This document shows positions 35,452 to 43,942 of a DNA stretch of 56,368 bases, in pieces. The DNA lies in NCBI GenBank assembly GCA_947646015.1, contig CANSEY010000028.1, positions 1-56,368 of the forward strand, in the 5' to 3' direction. The translations under genes and the position numbers were made by a program. Numbering within the stretch: the stretch's first letter is position 1; every line of letters begins with the position of its first letter. The DNA comes from an uncultured Bacteroides sp. GTDB lineage: Bacteria; Bacteroidota; Bacteroidia; Bacteroidales; Bacteroidaceae. The notes below the pieces were generated by a model. The model was not told the origin of the DNA. It ran no database searches and worked only from the letters and a program-made list of their open reading frames with translations.

Positions 35452-36795
35452 ATGAGTAAATCAGGAACCATCATCATTGTAGACGATAATAAAGGGGTGC
35501 TGACAGCGGTACAAATCCTTTTAAAAAACTACTTTTCGAAAGTCGTCACACTGTCGTCACCGGTCACACTGACCACTGCGATACGAGAGGAAACACCGGA
35601 AGTGGTACTATTAGATATGAATTTCACTTCGGGCATCAATACCGGCAATGAAGGATTGTTCTGGCTGCACGAAATAAAGAAAGTACGACGGGAGCTTCCT
35701 GTCGTACTTTTTACTGCTTATGCGGATATTGATCTCGCTATCCGGGGAATCAAAGAAGGTGCTTCGGACTTTATCGTCAAGCCCTGGAATAATCAGAAAC
35801 TGGTAGAAACACTACAGGCTGCCGCCTCATCCGCACAGCAAGGACGTAAGACAGGAAACAAAAAGGAACCGGTCAACACTCCGGCACTCTATTGGGGAGA
35901 AAGCAAGTCTATGCAACAACTCCGAACACTGATCGAAAAGGTAGCCTCCACAGACGCCAATATCCTGATTACCGGTGAAAACGGAACAGGAAAAGAAATG
36001 CTTGCCCGTGAAATTCACGCTCTTTCCAACCGCAGGCAACAGGAAATGATTGCTGTGGACATGGGAGCAATCACCGAATCTTTATTTGAAAGCGAACTCT
36101 TCGGGCATGTGAAAGGCTCTTTTACCGATGCGCATACCGACCGGACAGGAAAGTTTGAGGCTGCCGATCACAGCACATTGTTTCTGGATGAAATAGGAAA
36201 CCTCCCCTATCACCTGCAAGCCAAACTATTGACGGCTATCCAACGAAGAAGTATCGTGCGAGTGGGAAGTAACACTCCGATTCCTATTGACATCCGTCTG
36301 ATATGCGCCACCAACCGGAATTTGCAGGAAATGGTAGACCGGGAAGAGTTTCGGGAAGACTTACTCTACCGTATCAACACCATTCATATAGAAATCCCTC
36401 CTTTGAGAGAACGGAAAGAAGATATTGTCCCTCTTGCCGAAAGATTTATCATCCGCTTCTGCAAGCAATATGATAAGGAACCGATGAAATTCAGTCCGGC
36501 AGCAAAGGAAAAGCTTACCGCGCATCCCTGGTACGGCAATATCCGCGAATTGGAGCACGCAATCGAAAAGGTGGTCATCATTAACGACGGGTTGCAAATC
36601 CCTGCGGAATTGTTCCAGTTATCCTCCCGAAAGACAGAAACTTCCGAGAAGAATATTTCCACCTTGGAAGAGATGGAAGTACAAATGATACGGAAAGCGC
36701 TGGATGCTTGTGCAGGAAATCTTTCGGCAGTAGCTGCGCAACTGGGAATTACCCGACAGACTCTCTATAACAAGATGAAAAAATTCGGATTATGA
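35452..36795 (+). CDS. Sigma-54-dependent NtrC-type response regulator
   Basis: The 447-aa protein has an N-terminal receiver domain (phospho-acceptor Asp in VVLLDMNF, about residue 55), an AAA+ domain with Walker A GENGTGKEM (about 174-182), the sigma-54 contact loop GSFTDA (about 223-228, where GAFTGA is canonical), Walker B LFLDEIGN and the R-finger region, and a C-terminal Fis-type helix-turn-helix (NLSAVAAQLGITRQTLYNKM). It opens the sigma-54 open complex after phosphorylation. Its stop overlaps the kinase start (ATGA). The sigma-54 promoter at 33536-33552 of the nearby ABC operon is the likely target. Confidence 0.96.
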   Translation: MSKSGTIIIVDDNKGVLTAVQILLKNYFSKVVTLSSPVTLTTAIREETPEVVLLDMNFTSGINTGNEGLFWLHEIKKVRRELPVVLFTAYADIDLAIRGIKEGASDFIVKPWNNQKLVETLQAAASSAQQGRKTGNKKEPVNTPALYWGESKSMQQLRTLIEKVASTDANILITGENGTGKEMLAREIHALSNRRQQEMIAVDMGAITESLFESELFGHVKGSFTDAHTDRTGKFEAADHSTLFLDEIGNLPYHLQAKLLTAIQRRSIVRVGSNTPIPIDIRLICATNRNLQEMVDREEFREDLLYRINTIHIEIPPLRERKEDIVPLAERFIIRFCKQYDKEPMKFSPAAKEKLTAHPWYGNIRELEHAIEKVVIINDGLQIPAELFQLSSRKTETSEKNISTLEEMEVQMIRKALDACAGNLSAVAAQLGITRQTLYNKMKKFGL

Positions 36796-38108
36796 ACCGG
36801 ATTCTACAACAAGTAGCCAACCAATATTGGTTCAGGGTATCACTGACGGTCATTTGCTGTCTGGCGACTATCTGTTTGGGCGTGCATCAGTCTTATGTCT
36901 GGTTCAGCGTCAGTGCCTGTCTGCTGATCTTAAGTATCATCTGGCAAGTCCGGCTTTATCGCCTGCACATCAAGCAGGTGCTCTTCATGATCGATGCGTT
37001 GGAGAATAATGACAGTGCCTTCCGTTTCCCCGAAGAGTCCGGTACTCCCGAGAGTAAACAGATCAATCGGGCACTCAATCGGGTGGGCCACATTTTATAT
37101 AATGTAAAAGCGGAGACTGCCCAACAGGAAAAGTACTACGAACTGATTCTTGACTTTGTCAGCACGGGATTGCTGGTGCTCAATGATAACGGAGCGGTCT
37201 ATCAGAAAAACAAAGAAGCACTCCGGCTTTTGGGACTGAATGTATTTACCCATGTCCGCCAGTTGAGTAAAGTAGATGCTACACTGATGGAGAAGATAGA
37301 AAATTGTTGTTCCGGAGATAAGCTGCAAGTGGTGTTTCACAATGAACGGGGAACGGTCAATCTGTCTATTCGCGTGTCAGAAATCAATGTACACAAAGAA
37401 TATCTGCGCATCCTTGCACTGAATGATATTAATATTGAGCTGGACGAAAAGGAGATAGATTCATGGATTCGCCTGACCCGAGTACTGACTCATGAGATCA
37501 TGAACTCCGTGACTCCCATCACTTCGCTCAGCGATACGCTTCTCTCGATGGTGGAGGACAAAGACGAAGAGATCAGCCACGGACTGCAAACCATCAGTGC
37601 CACGGGAAAAGGGCTGCTTGCTTTCGTAGAATCCTACCGCAAATTCACACGGATACCGACTCCGGAACCTTCATTGTTTTACTTGAAAGCATTCATCGAA
37701 CGAATGGTGGAACTTGCCCGCCATCAGAATCCTTGTGACCACATCACGTTCCATACAAAGATCGATCCTGCCGACCTGATCCTGCATGCAGATGAAAATC
37801 TGATTTCGCAAGTAGTCATTAATCTTCTGAAAAATGCGATTCAGGCAATCGGTGATCAGCCGGACGGACAAATCGACATTCAGGTTTATTGCAACGAAAC
37901 GGAAGAAGTGCTGATTGAGATTAAGAATAACGGTCCCGTCATTCCACCGGAAATAGTGGAGCACATTTTTATCCCTTTCTTCACTACCAAAGAAGGAGGC
38001 AGCGGAATCGGACTAAGTATTTCGCGTCAGATCATGCGGCTTTCGGGTGGAAGCCTCACGCTGTTACCGGACAACAAGGAAACGAAATTCATATTAAAAT
38101 TCAAATAA
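36792..38108 (+). CDS. Membrane sensor histidine kinase of the sigma-54 system
   Basis: The 438-aa kinase has two close N-terminal membrane helices (about 14-32 and 36-52) with almost no periplasmic loop, so it probably senses within or near the membrane. A cytoplasmic PAS-like region follows (about 105-210), then the phospho-acceptor box LTHEIMNSVTPI (His about residue 237) and an ATP-binding domain with N box LLKNAIQAIGD and G boxes GSGIGLSISRQIM. It is translationally coupled to the response regulator and followed after 11 bp by the Crp/Fnr gene. Confidence 0.95.
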   Translation: MNRILQQVANQYWFRVSLTVICCLATICLGVHQSYVWFSVSACLLILSIIWQVRLYRLHIKQVLFMIDALENNDSAFRFPEESGTPESKQINRALNRVGHILYNVKAETAQQEKYYELILDFVSTGLLVLNDNGAVYQKNKEALRLLGLNVFTHVRQLSKVDATLMEKIENCCSGDKLQVVFHNERGTVNLSIRVSEINVHKEYLRILALNDINIELDEKEIDSWIRLTRVLTHEIMNSVTPITSLSDTLLSMVEDKDEEISHGLQTISATGKGLLAFVESYRKFTRIPTPEPSLFYLKAFIERMVELARHQNPCDHITFHTKIDPADLILHADENLISQVVINLLKNAIQAIGDQPDGQIDIQVYCNETEEVLIEIKNNGPVIPPEIVEHIFIPFFTTKEGGSGIGLSISRQIMRLSGGSLTLLPDNKETKFILKFK

Positions 38109-38119
38109 CAGACCAGCCT

Positions 38120-38788
38120 ATGACACCTGCACTCACCAATAACCCATTATTCCGGGGGATTACTCCGGAGAAGTTATCCGCCAATCTGGAAGAGATCAGT
38201 TTCCACACCCGTTCTTATAGAAAAGGAGAAATACTGGCACGACAGGGAGATGTGTGCAACCGTCTCGTGATACTGACCAAAGGAAGTGTCCGTGGTGAAA
38301 TGATTGACTATTCCGGAAGACTCATCAAAGTAGAAGACATTGCCGCACCAAGGGCCCTTGCCCCTCTTTTCCTTTTCGGAGAAGAGAATCGCTTTCCGGT
38401 AGAAGTGACCGCCAACGAACCGACGGAAGTAATCGAAATCCCCAAAGCCAGCGTACTGGAACTTTTTCGTAGGAACGAGCAGTTTTTGGAGAATTATATG
38501 AATCTATCCGCCAATTATGCCCGTACCCTATCGGATAAGCTTTTCTTTATGTCCTTCAAGACTATCCGGCAAAAGATAGCATCTTATCTGCTACGGTTAT
38601 ACAAACAGCAGCAACAGCTACAGATCACCCTCGACCGCTCGCAACAGGAACTGAGCGATTACTTCGGTGTCTCCCGTCCTTCTCTGGCACGTGAACTGTC
38701 GCACATGCAGGAAGACGGTATGATCATAGCCGACCGGAAACAGATTACTATCTTACAGAAAGAATGGCTGATCCGGCTGATTCAATGA
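38120..38788 (+). CDS. Crp/Fnr family regulator, HcpR-like
   Basis: The 222-aa regulator has a cyclic-nucleotide-type sensor domain (about 10-130) with a long dimerisation helix (about 130-155) and a C-terminal winged helix (ELSDYFGVSRPSLARELSHM, about 175-195). The N-terminal Cys cluster of Fnr is missing, so it is not an Fe-S Fnr; heme binding, as reported for P. gingivalis HcpR, is possible. It lies 11 bp after the kinase gene and 198 bp before hcp, whose promoter holds a TGTAAC palindrome. Regulation of hcp by this protein is inferred from that pairing. Confidence 0.85.
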   Translation: MTPALTNNPLFRGITPEKLSANLEEISFHTRSYRKGEILARQGDVCNRLVILTKGSVRGEMIDYSGRLIKVEDIAAPRALAPLFLFGEENRFPVEVTANEPTEVIEIPKASVLELFRRNEQFLENYMNLSANYARTLSDKLFFMSFKTIRQKIASYLLRLYKQQQQLQITLDRSQQELSDYFGVSRPSLARELSHMQEDGMIIADRKQITILQKEWLIRLIQ

Positions 38789-38808
38789 CCAAGAGTTCAC
38801 TCCGGTTT

Positions 38809-38863
38809 CATTATAGCTAATCTTGTTTTCATTATAGCTAATCGGAATATGATTATAGCTAAT
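38809..38863. repeat. Three 13-bp direct repeats at 21-bp period
   Basis: (C/G)ATTATAGCTAAT occurs at 38809-38821, 38830-38842 and 38851-38863, an exact 21-bp period (two helical turns). It lies just after the regulator stop and about 40 bp upstream of the hcp operator. The core TAGCTAAT is shared with the cluster at 13211-13292. Confidence 0.75.
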
Positions 38864-38901
38864 TTAATTTAGCTCATAGCATCCGATTTTTTTTCGCCCA
38901 A

Positions 38902-38917
38902 TGTAACATTGGTTACA
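38902..38917. promoter_or_regulatory. Palindromic operator at the hcp promoter
   Basis: TGTAACATTGGTTACA has perfect 6-bp arms (TGTAAC / GTTACA) with a 4-bp spacer. Its length and symmetry suit a Crp/Fnr dimer. It overlaps or abuts the -33 region of the putative hcp promoter. The adjacent HcpR-like regulator is the likely ligand. Confidence 0.65.
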
Positions 38918-38939
38918 AACTTACCTCAAACTTTCCCCC

Positions 38940-38947
38940 TACTTTTG
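38940..38947 (+). promoter_or_regulatory. Putative -7 box for hcp
   Basis: TACTTTTG fits TAnnTTTG, 39 bp before the hcp ATG and 22 bp after the operator palindrome. Confidence 0.5.
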
Positions 38948-38986
38948 CGTTCATAATCAAATAAGACTAATTAAAACGTAAAAGTT

Positions 38987-40618
38987 ATGAGTATGTTCTG
39001 TTATCAATGTCAAGAGACCGCAATGGGTACAGGCTGTACCTTAAAAGGAGTATGCGGAAAAACATCCGAAGTGGCTAACCTGCAAGACCTGCTGCTCTTT
39101 GTAGTACGAGGAATCGCCGTGTACAACGAACATCTGCGCCGGGAAGGACATCCTTCTGAAGAAGCAGACAAATTTATCTACGATGCCCTGTTCATCACCA
39201 TCACTAACGCCAATTTTGACAAAGCGGCCATCATCAGAAAAATAAAAGAAGGATTACAACTGAAAAAAGAACTCGCCAGCAAAGTAACCATTGCAAATGC
39301 TCCCGACGAATGTCTTTGGGATGGAAATGAAGATGAGTTTGAAGAGAAAGCCAAGACAGTAGGAGTACTTCGCACACCCGACGAAGACATCCGTTCGCTG
39401 AAAGAACTGGTACATTACGGACTGAAAGGTATGGCGGCTTACGTTGAGCATGCGCATAACCTTGGATACCAGTCGCCGGAAATCTTCGCCTTTATGCAAA
39501 GTGCACTGGCCGAGCTCACCCGTAATGATATTACGATGGAAGAATTGGTTCAGCTTACTCTGGCAACAGGCAAGCACGGAGTTTCCGCCATGGCACAACT
39601 GGATGCCGCCAATACAAACAGCTACGGAAATCCGGAAATATCGGAAGTGAATCTAGGTGTCCGCAATAATCCCGGTATCCTTATCAGCGGTCATGACCTG
39701 AAAGACCTCGAAGAATTGCTGGAACAGACCGAAGGAACAGGTATAGACATTTACACTCACAGTGAAATGCTCCCCGCACATTATTATCCCCAACTGAAAA
39801 AATACAAGCATCTGGCAGGAAACTACGGAAATGCCTGGTGGAAACAGAAAGAAGAGTTTGAAAGTTTCAACGGACCGATCCTGTTTACCAGTAACTGCAT
39901 CGTTCCTCCGCGTGCCAACGCTTCTTACAAAGACCGTATCTACATCACCGGAGCCTGCGGATTGGAGGGAGCACACTACATCCCCGAACGCAAAGACGGA
40001 AAACCGAAAGATTTCTCCACACTGATTGCACATGCTAAGCAATGTCAACCGCCGACGGCCATCGAAAGCGGAACGTTGATCGGAGGTTTTGCCCATGCAC
40101 AGGTAGTGGCTTTGGCGGATAAGGTAGTAGAAGCCGTGAAAAGCGGAGCGATTCGCAAGTTCTTCGTTATGGCAGGATGTGACGGACGTATGAAGAGTCG
40201 TGAATATTATACCGAATTTGCCGAAAAACTTCCGAAAGATACAGTCATACTGACTGCCGGTTGTGCTAAATACAGATACAACAAACTGGCTTTAGGTGAC
40301 ATTAACGGCATTCCCCGCGTATTGGATGCAGGACAATGTAACGACAGCTACTCACTGGCTGTCATCGCACTGAAACTGAAAGAAGTATTCGGATTGGACG
40401 ATGTCAACAAACTTCCTATCGTATATAACATCGCATGGTACGAACAGAAAGCGGTGATCGTATTGCTGGCATTGCTGGCACTGGGAGTGAAGAATATTCA
40501 TCTGGGACCTACTCTTCCAGCCTTCCTTTCACCGAACGTAAAAAATGTATTGATCGAACAATTCGGAATCGGTGGCATCAGTACCGCAGACGAAGATATT
40601 ATGAAGTTCTTGTCATAA
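38987..40618 (+). CDS. hcp: Hybrid cluster protein (hydroxylamine/NO reductase)
   Basis: The 543-aa protein has the N-terminal cluster motif with Cys at residues 5, 8, 17 and 23 (C-x2-C-x8-C-x5-C), as in class I Hcp of strict anaerobes. Ligands of the hybrid Fe-S-O cluster are visible in [41 protein letters not shown] and DAGQCNDSY. Hcp reduces nitric oxide to nitrous oxide and hydroxylamine to ammonia and protects against nitrosative stress. No partner reductase gene (hcr) is adjacent. The Crp/Fnr gene upstream and palindrome in the promoter suggest NO-responsive control. Confidence 0.97.
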   Translation: MSMFCYQCQETAMGTGCTLKGVCGKTSEVANLQDLLLFVVRGIAVYNEHLRREGHPSEEADKFIYDALFITITNANFDKAAIIRKIKEGLQLKKELASKVTIANAPDECLWDGNEDEFEEKAKTVGVLRTPDEDIRSLKELVHYGLKGMAAYVEHAHNLGYQSPEIFAFMQSALAELTRNDITMEELVQLTLATGKHGVSAMAQLDAANTNSYGNPEISEVNLGVRNNPGILISGHDLKDLEELLEQTEGTGIDIYTHSEMLPAHYYPQLKKYKHLAGNYGNAWWKQKEEFESFNGPILFTSNCIVPPRANASYKDRIYITGACGLEGAHYIPERKDGKPKDFSTLIAHAKQCQPPTAIESGTLIGGFAHAQVVALADKVVEAVKSGAIRKFFVMAGCDGRMKSREYYTEFAEKLPKDTVILTAGCAKYRYNKLALGDINGIPRVLDAGQCNDSYSLAVIALKLKEVFGLDDVNKLPIVYNIAWYEQKAVIVLLALLALGVKNIHLGPTLPAFLSPNVKNVLIEQFGIGGISTADEDIMKFLS

Positions 40619-40671
40619 ACACAAGACGTATATACATTCTAAGCCTTAACTATTAAATATAAAAAGGAGGG

Positions 40672-40742
40672 GTGTCAATAGTAACTAAATTGGGGCTGAT
40701 TAAAAGTCGGTCCTAGTTTAGTTACTATTAACCTTGACACAG
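40672..40742. repeat. GTGTCAA hairpin element, copy B
   Basis: GTGTCAATAGTAACTAAA on the left pairs with TTTAGTTACTATTAACCTTGACAC on the right (40719-40740 plus flank), with a 5-base bulge. The right half matches the copy in the atpA-atpG gap (3237-3279). It lies between the convergent hcp and permease genes, where it could act as a terminator. Confidence 0.75.
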
Positions 40743-40765
40743 TCCTGACTATTTCAAGAACAGAG

Positions 40766-41950
40766 TCAATCGTCCTTCGGTAATATCAAATTGAGAAGTA
40801 CTCCGACCAAAGCGGCCAGTCCGATGCCGGATAATGAAAAGTCTCCCCACGTGAGAACAGCTCCGCCAATACCGACAGTCAATGTCAGAGAGACAATGAT
40901 GATGTTTCTTGTACGGCTCAGATCAATGCAGTTATTCACCAGATTACCTATTCCGGCACAAGCGATGGTTCCGAACAGCAAAAGCATAATTCCCCCCAGT
41001 ACCGCACTTGGAATGGATTTCAGCAACGCACTGATTTTACCGACAACGGAGAATAAGATAGCGGATATGGCAGCAATCCGGATGACTTGCGGATTGGTGA
41101 TCTTCGTTAATGACATCGCACCCGTCACCTCCGAATAAGTCGTCACTGGAGGACCGCCGACCAATCCGGCAAAGCAGCAAGCCAGCCCATCGCCCAACAA
41201 CGTACGATGCAGACCGGGGTCTTTCACGAAGTCTTTTCCTGTAACTGTATTGACTACGTATACATCTCCGATATGCTCTATCACCGGAGCAATAGCTACC
41301 GGAATCATAAACAGTATCGGCTCCCATGAGAACTTGGGAAACACGAACTGCGGCAGCCCGATCCATGCCGCATCCCTGACACCGGACAAATCCAGATCAT
41401 AGAAAAGCCATGCCGCCAGATAACCGACAATGATACCGCAAAAGATAGGAATCAACTTCAAAAGTCCTTTCGCTTTCATCGAGACAACGACTGCCGTAAC
41501 CAGCGACAACAAGGCCAGCACCCAGTTCTCCTTCGCCATATTTACTCCTGTCCCCGCGAGTGACAAACCGATCAGAATAATAACCGGCCCAATGACCACC
41601 GGAGGAAACAGACGTTCAATCACCCTCACCCCTTGCCATTTGACCAACGCGCTCATTACAAAATAAACCAATGCGACGCCCACCATTCCGGACAGAGTGC
41701 CCGCTAATCCGTAAAGTTCTGTCGCTTTTATTATCGGAGCAATAAACGCAAAACTACTTCCTAAAAAGATAGGCACTTTCCCTCGAGTAACCGCATGAAA
41801 AATGAGTGTACCAATGCCGGCTGTGAACAAGGCGGTGGAAGGGTCAAGCCCCACTAAAAGCGGCACGAGTACCGTAGCTCCGAAAGCTACAAACAAGAAT
41901 TGTACTCCTACCACTCCTTTCCGTAAAGGAGTAAGATTGTTTGAATCCAT
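40766..41950 (-). CDS. Uracil/xanthine permease family transporter
   Basis: The 394-aa membrane protein belongs to the NCS2 nucleobase symporter family: GVQFLFVAFGATVLVPLLVGLDPS, the helix 3 QH-type position reads FLGSSFAFIAPI, and PVAIAPVIEHIGD in helix 8 carries the conserved Glu, followed by LGDGLACCFAGLVGGPPVTTYSE, the family signature in helix 10. UraA-type proteins take up uracil with protons. Length is a little below E. coli UraA (429 aa). Substrate preference between uracil and xanthine is inferred as uracil from the motif details, not proven. Confidence 0.92.
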   Translation of the reverse strand: MDSNNLTPLRKGVVGVQFLFVAFGATVLVPLLVGLDPSTALFTAGIGTLIFHAVTRGKVPIFLGSSFAFIAPIIKATELYGLAGTLSGMVGVALVYFVMSALVKWQGVRVIERLFPPVVIGPVIILIGLSLAGTGVNMAKENWVLALLSLVTAVVVSMKAKGLLKLIPIFCGIIVGYLAAWLFYDLDLSGVRDAAWIGLPQFVFPKFSWEPILFMIPVAIAPVIEHIGDVYVVNTVTGKDFVKDPGLHRTLLGDGLACCFAGLVGGPPVTTYSEVTGAMSLTKITNPQVIRIAAISAILFSVVGKISALLKSIPSAVLGGIMLLLFGTIACAGIGNLVNNCIDLSRTRNIIIVSLTLTVGIGGAVLTWGDFSLSGIGLAALVGVLLNLILPKDD

Positions 41951-41975
41951 AAGTATGATGTAGATTAATTGAGTG

Positions 41976-41983
41976 CAAAATTA
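41976..41983 (-). promoter_or_regulatory. Putative -7 box for the uracil permease gene
   Basis: Minus-strand TAATTTTG matches TAnnTTTG exactly, 25 bp upstream of the ATG. Confidence 0.45.
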
Positions 41984-42060
41984 ATCTTTTTAGACAATTT
42001 AACTACCTTTTTTCACAAAAATACATCCAAAAAGACTCTTTATTTGTTTTAAATAATGTG

Positions 42061-42068
42061 TAACTTCG
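42061..42068 (+). promoter_or_regulatory. Putative -7 box for the K+/H+ antiporter gene
   Basis: TAACTTCG differs from TAnnTTTG by one base and lies 50 bp before the ATG. No well-placed -33 box is seen. Confidence 0.35.
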
Positions 42069-42118
42069 CACGGTGAGACCTATTACGACACATTTAATAA
42101 CTTAATAATATATTGCCT

Positions 42119-43591
42119 ATGATATTTACAGCAGAAAACACCCTACTAATTGGTTCTATCTTACTTTTCGTAAGCATCGTTGTCGGAAAAACAGGATATC
42201 GCTTCGGAGTGCCCACCTTATTACTGTTCCTCGTAGTAGGAATGTTGTTCGGAAGTGACGGACTCGGACTCCAGTTTCATGACGCAAAAGATGCGCAATT
42301 CATCGGTATGGTTGCTTTAAGCATCATCCTGTTTTCGGGAGGTATGGATACGAAATTCAGAGAAATCAAACCCATTTTAGGTCCAGGTATCGTGCTTTCT
42401 ACCGTCGGAGTTCTACTAACCGCTCTTTTCACCGGATTATTTATCTGGTGGCTGTCCGGAATGAGCTGGACGAATATCTATCTGCCTATCACCACGTCAT
42501 TGCTACTGGCATCTACCATGTCCTCTACGGACTCGGCTTCGGTGTTCGCCATCCTGCGTTCGCAGAAGATGAATCTGAAACACAACCTCCGCCCCATGCT
42601 GGAGCTGGAAAGTGGAAGTAACGACCCGATGGCATACATGCTCACCATTGTCCTGATACAGTTTATCCAATCGGCAGGTATGGGAGTCGGGGCTATCGCC
42701 GCTTCTTTCATCATTCAGTTTATAGTCGGCGCGGCTGCCGGATACGTGCTCGGAAAACTGGCTATCCGTATGCTGAACAAGCTCAACATCGACAATCAGG
42801 CGTTGTATCCTATCCTGTTGCTGGCGTTTGTTTTCTTCACCTTCTCTATCACTGATTTACTGAAAGGAAATGGTTACCTTGCCGTATATATCGCAGGTAT
42901 CATGGTAGGAAACAACAAGATCATGCACCGCAAAGACATTTATACGTTCATGGACGGACTTACCTGGTTGTTCCAGATCATCATGTTCCTCTGCCTCGGA
43001 CTTCTCGTTAATCCTCATGAAATGCTGGAAGTTGCAGCAGTAGCACTATTGATCGGTGTCTTCATGATTGTGATCGGTCGCCCGTTAAGTGTGTTCCTCT
43101 GTTTGCTTCCGTTCCGGAAGATTACAATGAAATCGCGGCTGTTCGTCTCCTGGGTAGGATTGCGTGGAGCAGTTCCCATTATCTTCGCCACTTATCCGGT
43201 GGTTGCAGGAGTCGAAGGATCGAATATTATCTTTAATGTCGTATTCTTCATCACAATCGTTTCACTGGTAGTGCAGGGAACAACGGTTTCTTTCGTTGCC
43301 CGCCTGTTACATCTGTCCAAACCGCTGGAAAAGACGGGGAATGATTTCGGAGTGGAACTTCCGGAAGAGATTGATACAGACCTCAAAGATATGACTATCA
43401 CACAGGAAATGCTGGAAGAGGCAGATACGCTGAAAGATATGAATCTCCCCAAAGGCACGCTGGTAATGATTGTGAAACGTGGGGATGAGTTCCTGATACC
43501 GAACGGAACGCTGAAACTGCATGTGAACGATAAATTGCTGCTCATCTCCGAAAAGCCCAAAGAGGACGAGGAAGCCAACAGCGAATCCTGA
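42119..43591 (+). CDS. Potassium/proton antiporter (CPA1, NhaP2/CvrA type)
   Basis: The 490-aa protein has a 12-13 helix Na+/H+ exchanger domain to about residue 390, including STMSSTDSASVFAIL and ELESGSNDPMAYMLTI, the latter with the conserved Asp of CPA1 transporters, and GLRGAVPIIFATYPVV. A cytoplasmic C-terminus (about 415-485) resembles a TrkA-C/RCK_C ligand-binding domain (GTLVMIVKRGDEFLIPNGTLKLHVNDKLLLI). That layout is typical of NhaP2/CvrA, which expels K+ in exchange for protons. The ATG at 42119 is chosen over the TTG at 42113. Confidence 0.9.
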   Translation: MIFTAENTLLIGSILLFVSIVVGKTGYRFGVPTLLLFLVVGMLFGSDGLGLQFHDAKDAQFIGMVALSIILFSGGMDTKFREIKPILGPGIVLSTVGVLLTALFTGLFIWWLSGMSWTNIYLPITTSLLLASTMSSTDSASVFAILRSQKMNLKHNLRPMLELESGSNDPMAYMLTIVLIQFIQSAGMGVGAIAASFIIQFIVGAAAGYVLGKLAIRMLNKLNIDNQALYPILLLAFVFFTFSITDLLKGNGYLAVYIAGIMVGNNKIMHRKDIYTFMDGLTWLFQIIMFLCLGLLVNPHEMLEVAAVALLIGVFMIVIGRPLSVFLCLLPFRKITMKSRLFVSWVGLRGAVPIIFATYPVVAGVEGSNIIFNVVFFITIVSLVVQGTTVSFVARLLHLSKPLEKTGNDFGVELPEEIDTDLKDMTITQEMLEEADTLKDMNLPKGTLVMIVKRGDEFLIPNGTLKLHVNDKLLLISEKPKEDEEANSES

Positions 43592-43604
43592 TGTTTATAG
43601 GGAC

Positions 43605-43803
43605 TGACTAAAAAGTCAATAGTATCTCCAATTCCCCTCCTTTCGGAAAGGAGAGGTGGCTGAAAGCCGGGGTGGTAGGTAAAATAAGGTTTATTCCTAT
43701 TCTATTGTAAACAACAGAGTTATGTGTTCACCTACCACCTCCCCCTACGGGGACTCCTCCTTCCCGAAGGAGGAGAGTTAAGATACTACCGACTTTTTAG
43801 TCA
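43605..43803. repeat. 199-bp palindromic MITE-like element, copy 2
   Basis: Ends TGACTAAAAAGTC and GACTTTTTAGTCA are terminal inverted repeats, and the arms contain CTCCTTTCGGAAAGGAG, GGTGGTAGGT and their complements, as in the copy at 19385-19569. No ORF is inside. It sits between the antiporter and acyl-CoA synthetase genes. Confidence 0.85.
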
Positions 43804-43810
43804 GCCCCAT

Positions 43811-43836
43811 TTAAGGTACTACCAACTTTTTAGTCA
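43811..43836. repeat. Duplicated right end of the MITE-like element
   Basis: TTAAGGTACTACCAACTTTTTAGTCA-like sequence repeats the final 26 bases of copy 2 (43776-43803) with few changes, 7 bp after its end. It looks like an incomplete second element or a tandem terminal duplication. Confidence 0.65.
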
Positions 43837-43903
43837 GCTTTTCCTCCCCCGTTAATTAACCGTAAAACTTAATTGTAAACTTCGGTTTCCGTTAATGAAA
43901 TGT

Positions 43904-43911
43904 TATTTTTG
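43904..43911 (+). promoter_or_regulatory. -7 box for the acyl-CoA synthetase gene
   Basis: TATTTTTG matches TAnnTTTG. It lies inside the extreme 5' part of the open frame, so the ATG at 43895 cannot be the true start and the ATG at 43943 is preferred. Confidence 0.5.
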
Positions 43912-43942
43912 CGCAATTTTAAATCAAATGTGCAAAAATCGA

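Noticed and set aside
38809-38863. Possible CRISPR-like repeats
   Set aside because: The units are 13 bp with 8-bp spacers and lie in a promoter region, which fits protein sites or dispersed repeats better.
40662-40672. AAAAAGGAGGGG downstream of hcp as a ribosome binding site for a small gene
   Set aside because: No ATG or credible reading frame follows within 20 bp; the sequence adjoins the GTGTCAA repeat.
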